Assembly (NCBI RefSeq): GCF_040939455.1
Contig: NC_134104.1
Coordinates: 147,534,501 to 147,598,500, forward strand
Origin: Microcebus murinus
Taxonomy: Eukaryota > Chordata > Mammalia > Primates > Cheirogaleidae
DNA: 64,000 bases
Reading direction: 5' to 3'
The notes under the pieces are model-generated. The model was not told the DNA's origin. It was given only the letters and a program-made list of their open reading frames with translations, and made no database searches. This document shows, piece by piece, positions 24,700 to 34,969 of this stretch; the stretch's first letter is position 1, and every line of letters begins with the position of its first letter. The translations under genes and the position numbers were made by a program.

Positions 24700-25480
24700 G
24701 TGGGTCATCTGGTGGAGCCTGCAAGTGGGCTTGCTGTTAGAGTCATTAGGCAGATTGGCCTGGTGCCTTGGTCATCAGGTGGGTGCCTAGTTCCAAATGG
24801 GCTTAGCCTAGAGCATGAGCCCATGGGGATTGGTCTAAAGCCTAGGTGATTCCACAAAGAATGGCCTAGTACTGGGGCTAGCTTTGAGCCTGGTCTATGG
24901 GGGAGCTTAGCTATGGGGGTGCCAGCATCTACCAGGGCATAACTTGACCCTAGGTCCACTGCAGCATGGGGCCATGGATGCCAGCCTGGAACCTGAGGCT
25001 GTGGAGGCTAGCCTGGTGCTCAGCCAGGTCTGGAGACTGGCCCCTGCAAGGGCTGAACTGGCAGTGAGGGGAATTTGAAGCCTGTTGTCACAGGGTCTGG
25101 CCTAGAGTCAGGGGCCATAGAGGCAAGCCTTAAGTCTCAGACTATGGGGGCTGGCCTGGAGCCTGGGGCTACAGGAAGTGACCTGGAACTGGTGTCTACA
25201 GATGTCAGGCTGGCAGTGGGGCTGGGACTATGGAGGCTGACCTGGCACTGGGGTAAGCTTGAAGCCTAGAGCTATAGGGGCAAGCCTGGACCCTGGGGCT
25301 ACTGAAACAGACTAGGAGCCTGGAGCCTCAGGAGCTGGCCTGGAGCCTGAGGCCCAGAAGCCTGCCTAGCATGGGAGGGCCTGGAGGTCTGGAGGCTTGG
25401 TCTGTGAGTACTGGTCTGGAGTCTTGGGCCATGAGAGCTGGGCTGGCACTGGATTTCACTGGGATGGGCCTGATATCAGG
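24700..25480 (-). repeat. GC-rich imperfect repeats of the L1 5' UTR
   Basis: 'ggcctggagcctggggct'-type phrases recur roughly every 40-70 bp with many substitutions. This is a known property of old L1 5' UTRs, where the promoter lay. Confidence 0.7.
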
Positions 25481-25616
25481 GTCCTAAGCAAGGTCAGGTG
25501 CTTGCTCACTTTCCTTCCATGAAGAGGGTATTTCTCTTCCTGCTGTGCTTCCCAGGCTTGGGATAAGAGTAACACAAGTAATGTGAAACTGTGAAACTTT
25601 GAAAGTAAACAGTCTT

Positions 25617-25776
25617 GTCACATCATCCAGCATTTCCTCTCTTTGTTATTTACCCAAAGGAGTTGAAAACTTACATTCACACCAAAACCTGCACACACGT
25701 GGTTATAGCAGCTCTATTCATAATTGTAAAAACTTGAAAGCCACCAGGATGTCCTTTAGTAGGTGAATAAACAAAC
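25617..25776 (+). mobile_element. Fragment of L1 ORF2 3' end inside the L1 5' UTR, opposite orientation
   Basis: 'atttacccaaaggagttg', 'aaacctgcacacacgtgg' and 'ccaggatgtcctttagtagg' are sense ORF2 3'-end sequence, whereas the surrounding 5' UTR runs antisense. The flanks 'gtgaaactg' and 'ttcctacccacttc' appear to be contiguous in the usual 5' UTR. Confidence 0.7.
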
Positions 25777-25961
25777 TTCCTACCCACTTCAATGTGCCTT
25801 TTTTTTTTATTTCTGTGCTACACTCAGGTGCTAGAATGTCTCACCTGGATTCCCTGACTCTTGAGAAAGTATTTTCATGCATGGATAGTTGTTCAAATTG
25901 ATGTTTCTGCAAGGGGACAAGTGCTGGAAAGTCTTAGTCTGCCATCTTGGTGACATCACTC

Positions 25962-25973
25962 TTAGCACTAAAT
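25962..25973. repeat. L1 target-site duplication, right copy
   Basis: 'ttagcactaaat', directly after the L1 5' end. Matches 20477-20488 exactly. Confidence 0.85.
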
Positions 25974-27313
25974 ATTTAGTCTTAAACTGCATCAAGTTTG
26001 TAACTGAATGGGGATCTACTAGTTCTTAAAATATGTCCAGTCCGATGTTCCTAGATCTGGACCCTCAGGATGGAATTTCTGAGTAGAGAGCTGCTTGACT
26101 GTCTTCATTCCTTCCTTGCTCCATGTGATCAGAGCCAGTGTTTGCTGACAGAGCAGCAGCTCTACCCCGGCCCTTCATGACTATCACACTGAGCAATGCT
26201 GCCGTCATTTACAGAGAACAAACCCCATTCCAGGGTTCCCTGGTGGGGCAGTAATTGTGAAGGGCAGGAAAGTAGTCAGGGTACAGTCATTAGCGCCCTG
26301 ATTGCTCTTTTTCTTGCTACTTTAGGATAAGGCCTGAATAGCTGGGGAGATAACAAAAGCTATAACCCAGAGAATTGCTGCACCTGCACAAGGGGAATAG
26401 AAGTGTTTAAAACAATGGAAGCCTTATCTGAACTGTAGTTAAATCATAAGTGTTGATAAAGAAAGTATTGAGGAAGGTGCGATTTCCTGGATTTCTCGAC
26501 AATTTTTCTCCATTTTATAGACTCTTTAAACTGGAAGGAATGACAAGCCTGATTCCTTCATTTCATTGAAGAGGAAACAGAAGTTAAGTGAGCAAAAGTA
26601 ACTTGCCCAGAATAAAATTAGTTGCTGTAAATCTTAGCCTAGTTTACCCCCAAAGAAGAGCCTGGGACCAGGGCTTATATGGCATTTGTACATTTTGAGA
26701 ACTGATCCCAAGGAACAGGAGAGAAGGTCTGGGAAAATGGAGTAAGGAGAGAAAGCTAGCTTCTGTCCCCGTCACCAAGTGTTTCCCCATGGGGCGCTAA
26801 CTCCCTGGTATTTCCTGTGGGCATCAGAGTGGCTGAGCAGGTGCCCCAGGATGACCTAGGGTAACCAGGGTAAGATCCACAATGCCACTGGGGAGAGGTG
26901 CTCCACCGTTTTATCCACTACCCCTGACCATCACTGACCAGTGGCGTAGCTGTGGCCACTGGGAAGCTGTGAGCAAAGAGTGAAAGGCAGGTTAGAATGT
27001 GGAGTTCAAAGTCTTAAGTATTAATGCTTGTTATAAAATATCACCTTTCAAATAGGAGTGCCAGAGCTCCAGACTAGTGAAGGAGAAGGTACACATTTAA
27101 TAATAAGTACGAAAATCAGAATGCACCCATATTAGCAGTAACTCGCCCAGTATCTCACGTGTTTTTGTTTACTCACTCCTGTTTACATCTTGGACACACT
27201 GCCCCCTGGTTAACACCTCAGATACTAGAATAGATAAATCCTGTCTCATTTTTTTCATCAGTTCATTCAAGTAGGGAGCTGATCACCCCAGTGAGTTACA
27301 GCAGAGTCAAATT
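25974..27313. other. Low-copy DNA, no gene recognised
   Basis: No repeat family recognised apart from a faint MIR-like tail near 26560-26640. Four GATA-type motifs cluster within 26325-26459. Confidence 0.4.
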
Positions 27314-27355
27314 TTCTAGTTCTAGTTCTAGTTCTAGTTCTAGTTCTAGTTCTAG
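27314..27355. repeat. (TTCTAG)7 hexanucleotide repeat
   Basis: Seven perfect hexamers (42 bp), followed by two more nearby CTAG-containing words ('aactagttccactagt'). Confidence 0.95.
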
Positions 27356-28828
27356 TCAAACTAGTTCCACTAGTTTATTTGGAAAGTAGTCCCAGGATTC
27401 AGAATAGGTAAGTGGGGATGTGAGACCAGAAAGGGAAGGCAGCTATGACAGGGTGACTGATGAGAGTGTTACTACTGTGGGCCTTTAGGGCTCAGTACCA
27501 CTGGAGACCTCTGTAAGAGTGTGTAGACCATCCCTCAGATATACCCCACCCAAGGCACAGGGAAGACAGGGTGTTTATCCACCAACTCCTGAGCAGTTTT
27601 GGTTGAGAACTGTTCCTGGGAGCATTGACACCCCAGCAGTTCTGGCTGTCTCTGTACATGAGCCATGCACACCCCTGCAGCCAGAGAAAACACTCAGAGA
27701 GAAGGTTGCAAGGGCATTGAGTGGGAGGAATGTCCTAAAGGACAGGTACTGAATGGAATCGGCAAGGCACTCAGTTCAGCTCAAGCTTTCCATCTTGGGC
27801 CAGCTTTGATCATGAGAAAACTCCTTTCTGTTACTGAAGTAAACCCTCTAGCCAGGACCATACAGAAAAAATATAATCTCCCTCTCCCACGAAGACTGTT
27901 GTCATGTCTGAGGACAATTACTACATTCCCTGTCATCCCACAGACTTACCTTCTGATACAACCTACCATGGTACTCACCTCTCCCTGAAAATCAATGCTG
28001 GGATCATTTTGAAGAAACAGAAGGTTTGAGAGAGGTGACTTTAAATATATTGCACCATAAATATGAATCCTGAGAGCAACTTCCAACATCCTTATTTTAC
28101 CTCCCTACTCCAGTCAAATGGAGACTTGAAATGTCTTTATGATGACATTGTGTGATAAGGTGTTTGAGCAGCTGGTTTATGGTTCATGGTCCTTTACAGC
28201 ATGATTTTGAATAATGCAGTTAATCCTAAAGTGTTATTAAAACATCAGATTAGCCTCTATGACAGTACAAGGTGACCTGGTCAGTTGCAGCACAGAATCC
28301 TGAATGCAAAAAAAGATGGTTTACTGCCACAATGCAAAGGGTCTGTATCAAACTCTTCTCTTTCCTCTGGGAGCTGTCAAATGTATTTATTTACTTACTT
28401 ACCTATTCCTTACCCAATTATAAGAAAAGGTTTACAGCAACTTACAGAAGTGTATACATGATTCCAAGCAATATAGGTGAGAAGTGGGAACAGAGAGAAA
28501 AATCAGAAGTAGCCAGAGGGTGGGTCATTGCATGCAATAAGAGTCAAAAGGCTCTGTGCAATTGAGGAGCCTCACAGATTTGGATCCAGACATCTTCAGC
28601 TCAGAAGAAAGAGCGAATCATAGCCATTTAAGAACCCCATAGGCATCCCTAAGAAGAAATCCAGCCAAAGAAACAGGAGAAGGTCAACACAGTGGCCCAA
28701 GCTTGGCAGTTTGGAGTCTTCCAAGTCAGGGCACTACTTTTTAAAGCAAAACTATATTCTTAATTTCTGAATGCATGGTGTATATACAGAGTTTTAAAGC
28801 ATGGAAAATAAAATGACATATTGCTTAG

Positions 28829-28830
<2 letters not shown>
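27356..28830. other. Low-copy DNA, no gene recognised
   Basis: Open frames of about 77-107 codons (27519-27988 and 28272-28565) have no recognisable domain. No repeat family was identified. Confidence 0.4.

Positions 28831-28870
<40 letters not shown>
28831..28870. repeat. (GT)20 microsatellite
   Basis: Forty bases of uninterrupted GT. Confidence 0.98.
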
Positions 28871-28872
<2 letters not shown>

Positions 28873-28879
28873 ATATAGT

Positions 28880-29040
28880 ATCAAGACATATGCGGGAGTA
28901 ATAATCAGGGAGGTTCTCATGGAGCCTTTGTCTGTGTCAATAATATTTTTTTAAATACTGGATTATGGATACATGGAAGTTTGTTATGCTATTCTTTGCA
29001 CTTTTCTGTGCAAATTTTCTGGGTCAGAAATATTTCATAG
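28880..29040 (+). mobile_element. L1ME 3' end fragment
   Basis: 'atgctattctttgcactttt' and 'gtcagaaatatttcatag' are typical of the extreme 3' end of L1ME elements. Confidence 0.5.
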
Positions 29041-30218
29041 TATGAATTTTATTCTGACTGTTAGGCAAGAATGGAGGCAGTGAGACCACTGCCTATTAAT
29101 GCTGTCCAGGATGAAGGTAAATTGGACTAAAATCAAAGTAGTGAAATTATAAAGGAAATAGACAGATTTGAAATATGGATTTGAGGTAAAGCCAACAAGA
29201 CCTGCCAATGGATTGCATGTGAAGTCTGAGGGAAAGAGAAGAATGGCAACTAACCAGGTTTTTGGCACCACAAACTGCACAGATGGTGGTGACATGTAGT
29301 GCTATGGGATGACTAAGAGGGGACAGTTGGGGCTAGGATGGGAGGAGCAGTAACCAGTCATTCTCTTGGGACACCTGAAGTCTGAGATATTTAATGGAAA
29401 AGGAAGTGAAGATGTTGAGTTGATAACTGCATATAAGCATCTAAAACTCAGAGTGAAGATCTGATCAGCTGTTTGAAATCTAGGAGGCAATAACATGTCC
29501 ATTTCATTTATATACATGAGACTAAATGAAACTGCCAAAAGAATCTGGATAGAGAAGAGGGCTGAAGAAAGAGTCTTGGGCATTTCAGCATTTAGAGATC
29601 TGAAGCAGAAGCAGCAGCCAGCAAGGGAGACTAAGAAATGTGGGTAATGGGGTAGGAGAAAAACAAGAAGAATGTGTTATCTCAGGATTGGATGAGTTTC
29701 AAAGTAGAGTTTCAAAGAAGGAGGGAGGGATCAGTTTGATTAAATGCCACTGAAGGGTCAGATGAAGACAGAAAATTGACCTTCAGCTTTGGCAAAATGT
29801 AGGTCAAAGACAATCTTAATAAAAGCCCTTTTGGTGTGGGTTGATGAGGATGAGTCTGGCTGGAGTAACTGAGGTAGAAATGGGAGGCAAAGAACTTGAA
29901 AGATTTGTTTGTATTCAGAAATTTCCATGAGTATTGCTGGGACAGGAAACAGAAATGAGGGGAGGAGGCAGTTAGCTGGAAGGCGATGCTAGATCAAGAA
30001 TGTTTTATTTAAGGTAGAAGATGAAGGTATGTATATATGAGAATAACCTAGCTGAAATGGGGTAAGTGTTAATGGGGAAAGAAAAGGAATATTTTCAGTA
30101 GGGAAATCCTTGAGCAGAGAGGGGAGGGGACCCACGGTAAAAATGCAGGGCTTGAAAGGGAGATAACATAGGTCTTCCATGGTAACAATGGGGTACAAAT
30201 GCAGGCAGAGTGGCAGAC

Positions 30219-30623
30219 CACTATGGTCTGAACAGATCCCCCAAAATTCATGTGGAAACTTAATCCCCAATACAACAGTATTGGGAGGTGTGGTCTTTGG
30301 GAGGTGATTGAGTCATGAGGGCCCCTCCCTCATGAATGAGATTAGATTCTCTTATATAAGGGCTCCATGGAGGAAATTTCACCCTTTTTTGCCCTTCTGC
30401 CTTCTGCCATGTGGGGATCCTGGGCTCCTTCCCTCCAAGGAATGCAGTGTCCAAGGTGCCATCTTGGAAGCAGAAACTAGACAAACCCTCACCAAACACC
30501 AAACCTGCCAGCACCTTGACCTTGGACTTCTTAGGCTCCCAAACTGTGAGAAATAAATTTCTGTTCTTTAAAAATGATCCAGTCTCGAGTATTCTGTTAT
30601 AGCAGCACAAATGAACTAAAACA
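30219..30623 (+). mobile_element. Solo MST-type (MaLR/ERVL) LTR
   Basis: 405 bp with the MaLR LTR order: 'ccccaaaattcatgtgg', 'aacttaatccccaatacaac', 'ggaggtgattgagtcatga', 'cttctgccatgtgggg', 'gtgccatcttggaagcag', 'gtgagaaataaatttctg' (AATAAA signal) and 'gttatagcagcacaaatga'. Flanked by a 5-bp duplication 'cagac' (30214-30218 and 30624-30628). The terminal TG has decayed. No internal retroviral sequence is present, as expected after LTR-LTR recombination. Confidence 0.9.
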
Positions 30624-30719
30624 CAGACCAAAGGGTAGAAAGATAAGATCATTCTCATCTGATTAAATTGTTTTTATCTATGAAGTTGGAATTGAGGTCT
30701 TAGTTGAGATTAAGAGGTG

Positions 30720-30741
30720 CTATTAGAGGCACCTCTAATAG
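30720..30741. repeat. Perfect 10-bp palindrome in L2
   Basis: ctattagagg-ca-cctctaatag. It overlaps a second perfect hairpin (agaggtgc...gcacctct) beginning at 30713. Confidence 0.9.
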
Positions 30742-32704
30742 AAGGAAGAAGAGAAGAAGTAAAACAGCTGTTTGGGAGAGTAGAAGGCTAGAAAAGTAAA
30801 ATTGGTTAAGGAAGAGTAGCTAGTAGGAGTCTCTAGAAGGGTTGAGTGCCCATTTGAGATCTAAGGTCATAAATTTGAAGTGAGGGAACATAATTTTCTT
30901 CAGTAATATTCAGCTTCTTGGGTACAAACATAGAGTGAGTAGAAGATTGGGTGTAACTAGGTTGTTTTTCCAGGAGTAATAATGGGGAGAGAGCAGAGCA
31001 AAGAATGTTTACTAGCACGTGATTAGACTGTGCGGCCTCCATAACCTGAAGAAGATATGGAGGAAATTAGTGAAAGATGATGATAGAGGTAAAGTCAAAA
31101 TTTGGAAGTTTCTGTAAAGTCAGATATTCTCTGCCATGAAAGAAACAAACCAGTGGGCTAGAAGGAAAGGCAATGACAGTTAGATAGTGGAATATTTAAA
31201 ATGGAGGATTAATTCATGATTCACTTCTTATGAATGATAAAATCTAAACTAGAATATGTCCATGTGAGTGGGTGTCTGACCATGTGAGTGAAGAAAGAAT
31301 GGTGACAAAGAAATTAACAAAATTCTTAACTATCTAAAAAGGCATACTAATAAAAAGAATAAAAATTAAAATTAAAGATAAAATGTCAAATGATCTGCAC
31401 ATGAGAGGTAATATTAGAGAGGGGTGGGGAGGAAGACAACAGAGAGACTAGGAAAATAAAAATATGCTACTGGTATTTTATTATTTGGAGAGAGGATATA
31501 AACACTGACTTCAGACATTGATATAAAAATGTTTAAATGTATTTATTTAAAAATTAAGGGTAACCACTAAAAGACAAGAATAGTATATAAATTCTCAAAT
31601 GATTGAGAAACAAAAGGATCAAAGAGTGCAATTAATTTGCTAAAAGGCAGAATGGGGGAAAGAGAACATGAAAACATGGTAAATAGAAAACTAAAATTAG
31701 CTGGCAGGAATAAGTTTGTATTGTATAAAGATTTGCAATAAATGTAAATGGTGGAGAGGGGAGAAGGGAGAACTTCTGAAATGGCTGAGGGAGGAACCTG
31801 GAAAATTCTTTCATCAAAAAGAAACAATAAAATTGGACAAAGTTGTAATAAACAACCATTTAAAGATTCTGGAGATTGACCAAAGCATATAAAATTTTCC
31901 CATAAATAAAAGTACAGGACCAGATGGCTTTGCCAGTTAATTCTACCAAAATGTTTAAAGAATAATTAACATCAATCTTTCATTGATTCTACAGATTCAC
32001 TCAAAATCTCAGCTGGCTAATTTTTTTTTTTTAACAGAAATTGTCAAGCTGATCCTAAAACTTTCATTGAAATTTAAATGACTCAGAATAACCAAAAGGG
32101 TCTTGAAAAAGAAGAACAAATTTAGAGGGCTTACAAGTTCTAATTTCAAAATTTACTATAAAGCTAGAAGTAACCAAGACAGTATGGTACAAGCATTAAG
32201 ACAGATACATAGGCAGAACTGAGCATTAAAAAATAAACCCTTACATTTATGGTCAATTGATATTCAAGAATCATGTCAAGGCAAGTCGATGGGTAATGAA
32301 TAGTTATTTTAACATATGGTACTGGGACAACTGGATGTCCACATGCAGAAAGATGATTTTAGACCACTATCCCATACTATGAGCAAAAATTAACACAAAA
32401 TGTAAAAACTAAAATCCTAACACTTTTAGAAAAAGATGTAAGAGAAAATCTTTATGATTTTGGGTTAGGTAGAGATTTCTTAGATATGAGACTAAAAGAA
32501 CTACCCATAAAAGAAAAAAATTGATAAATTCAACTTCACAAAAATAAAAAAAATGTTTGCACTTCAAAGACACCATGCAGAAAATGAAAAGATGAGCCAC
32601 ATATTGGGGGAAAATATTTTCAGATCATATATCTGATAAAATACTTTCATCCAGAATGTATAAAGAACATTTACCACTCAATAGTAAAAGGCAGACAACT
32701 CAAT

Positions 32705-33035
32705 TTTTATTTTCTTCAACTATGTTTTGTGTTTTTCAGAGTATAAGTTTTGTACTTCTTTGTTAAATTTATTTGTAAGTTTTTTATTCCTTTTGTAAAT
32801 AGAATTTTTAAACTTTTATTTTTGGATTGTTAATTGCAATACAAAGTTAACTGGAACATAACTGCAATTTTATATAAAAATAAAATTGATTTTTTGTATA
32901 TTGACCTTGTATCCTGCAACCTTGCTCAAATTATTTATTAATTCTAATAGTTTTTCAGTGGATATCTTAGGAGTATATATACAAGTTCATGTCATCTGCA
33001 AATAGAGATCATTTTGCTGCTTTTCTCTAGTCTGA

Positions 33036-33066
<31 letters not shown>

Positions 33067-33838
33067 GCCATATTCTTCCCTAATTGCCCTGGCTATCAGG
33101 GAGGCTAGATATTGAATAAAAGTGTCCAGAGCAGATGTCCCTGTCTTAATCTTAGGGGAAAAGCTTTCAGTTTTTCACTATTAAGTATTGTTAGTAGTGA
33201 GTTTTCACAGATTCCATTTATCAGGTTGAAAAATTCCTCTTCTAGTCCTACTTTGATGAGTGTTTTATGAGTGTGGTGGGGAGATGTGGTGCTCTTGTTG
33301 TTTTTTTTTATCATGAAAAGGTGTTAAATTTTGTCCATTGCCTTTTCTGCATTTATTAAGATGATCATGTGTTTTCTGTCCTGCATTCTGTTGATATAGT
33401 GCATTACATTAATAGATTTTCAGATGTTAAAGCAATCTTGCATTCCCAGGATCAATCCCACTTAGTCATGGTGTATAATTCTTTTTGTAGGTGGCTGGAT
33501 TCAGTTTGCCAGTGTTTCATTGAGGATTTTAATGTCTATATTCATAAAAATATTGATCTGTAGTTTCCTTGTGATGTCTTTGTGTGGTTTCAGTACTGGT
33601 ATAACATTGGTCTCATAGGTGGAGTGGGAAAGTGTTCAACCCAATTTTAAAGTGTACGAAAATTTATTATTGCCATTTTGTGGGTATGAAGTAGCATTTC
33701 ATTGTGATTTTAATCTGCTTTTTCCTAATAACAAACATCTTTAGTAAAAGATGTGTAATATCCATAAGCTTATTGGTCATTCACGTACCTTCTTTGGTGA
33801 AATATAAATTCAAATATTTTGCCCATTTTAATTGAGTT
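32705..33838 (-). mobile_element. Inverted block within the L1
   Basis: 32705 to about 33658 is the complement of reverse-transcriptase sequence ('tgtatcctgcaaccttgc', 'catgtcatctgcaaatag', 'tgccttttctgcatttatta'). About 33660-33838 is the complement of the ORF2 C-terminal part ('gaagtagcatttcattgtga', 'ttgcccattttaattgagtt'). A 27-T tract (33040-33066) interrupts the first block. Confidence 0.8.
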
Positions 33839-34043
33839 ATTAAAAAGACTAACATACCAAATGCTGGCAAGGATGTGGAGAAACTGTGTATAAAATGGTG
33901 CAAACCACTTTGGGAAAATTTTTGACAACTTCTTAAAAGGTTAAATATAACCACACCATACAACCCAGCCATGCTACTCCATGAAAGTAATGAAAACATA
34001 TGTCCACATAAGTATTCAGAGGTAAATACTCATAGCAGCATTT

Positions 34044-34217
34044 TCTTTTTTAACATTGATAGTAATCTTTAATGGATAGAAACAAAGATGCCTTATTAAC
34101 AGTTAAATTTAAATTGTTCACTAGTCTTTTTCCTTATTTCAGGATATTACAGGGGTACAAATGTTTAGGTTACATATATTGCCTTTGCCCTACCCTAGTA
34201 AGAGCTACAAGCATGTC
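34044..34217 (-). mobile_element. Strepsirrhine L1 3' end, antisense, inserted in the old L1
   Basis: 'ggggtacaaatgtttaggtt' and 'acatatattgcctttgccct', with 'agagctacaagcatgtc', are the complement of the lemur L1 3' UTR also seen at 13965-14140. It interrupts the host phrase 'catagcagcatt...gtcaaaaagtgggaac'. An extra 80 bp or so (34050-34130) is unassigned and may be a 3' transduction. Confidence 0.65.
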
Positions 34218-34754
34218 AAAAAGTGGGAACAATGAAAATGTTCAAGTAATAACATATATATCCATTCACAGGAATACTCCTCAGTAATTTAAAAGGAACA
34301 AACTACTGATACATGCTACAGCATGGATGAACCTCAAAAACATTATGCTAAGTAAAAGAAGCCAAATGCAAAAGAACTACATATTATAAGATTCCTTTTT
34401 GTAAAATGGCCAGAAAAGGCAAGTCTATAGAGACAGAAAGTAGGTTAGTAGTTGCCTAGGACTAGAAGTGGGAATAGAAAGTGACTGCAAATGAATATAA
34501 GAGATATTTTTGGAATCATGGAAATGTTCTAAAATTGGAATGAAGTGATAATTTCACAACTCTATACATTTATTAATTAAATGATCAATTGAAAATCATT
34601 TGATTACATACTTAAAGTGGGTGAATTTTAAAACTATTTAAGACTTTCAAAAACATAAATGTTTTAAATTCATTACTTAAATAAAGGGAGTTCTGAGAAT
34701 GGGTTTTAAACTAATCCAACTATGCATTATTTAAGATCACACACATAAAATAAT

Positions 34755-34960
34755 AATAATAATTTCTAATATTTATTAAGCATTTACTCTACATTTAATC
34801 CCCACAGCAGGTTCATGGAAAAGCATCAGTATCATTCTCCTTTTATAGATGAGAAACTGAAGCACAAAGAGGTCAGGTAACTTGTTTGCAACTTCCCAGC
34901 CAGGTAGTGACAAAGATAAGCTTTGAATTCTACCCACTAGACTATATTGCATCTCTGGTA
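34755..34960 (+). mobile_element. MIR SINE
   Basis: 'taatatttattaagcattta', 'ccttttatagatgagaaactg' shortened to its core, and 'gaggtcaggtaacttg' give the full MIR order. Confidence 0.85.
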
Positions 34961-34969
34961 GCAATGTCT

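Larger units (their letters stand above)
20489..25961 (-). mobile_element. Near-full-span old L1 LINE, antisense, internally deleted
   Basis: About 5.47 kb between 12-bp duplications. Reading right to left: the 5' end ('gccatcttggtgacatcact' at 25941-25960), a GC-rich 5' UTR with imperfect internal repeats (about 24700-25480), the ORF1/endonuclease region (about 22000-24600), reverse transcriptase sequence (about 21250-22000), then the ORF2 C-terminus, 3' UTR ('aattattaactatagttacc' near 20682) and a worn A-tail. At about 21240-21255 the C-terminal part abuts reverse transcriptase sequence directly, so an estimated 1-2 kb of ORF2 is missing. Frames are full of stops, so it is inactive. Confidence 0.85.
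29041..31200 (-). mobile_element. L2 LINE reverse-transcriptase region, antisense, split by an LTR
   Basis: The complement of the L2 ORF2: 'gaggtaaagccaacaagacc' near 29180, 'aatgccactgaagggtcag' near 29742 and 'ttagctggaaggcgatgc' near 29970. The encoded reverse transcriptase is riddled with stops. A solo MST-type LTR at 30219-30623 interrupts it, and the match downstream is weaker. Confidence 0.75.
31320..34650 (+). mobile_element. Scrambled L1M LINE, sense with an inverted block
   Basis: Sense ORF2 sequence runs from the endonuclease region (31320) to 'acatcaatctttc' (31981), jumps to 'attgattctacagattc' and on to 'gacaactcaat' (32704). It then reverses strand until about 33838 and resumes in sense at 'attaaaaagac' through the 3' UTR ('gtgggtgaattttaaaac' near 34620). 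The inverted part holds the pieces missing from the sense part. No frame is intact. Confidence 0.8.

Noticed and set aside
28831..28870. CRISPR-like or regulatory repeat
   Set aside because: It is a plain GT microsatellite. Nothing in the window has the spaced-repeat layout of CRISPR, and the DNA is mammalian.
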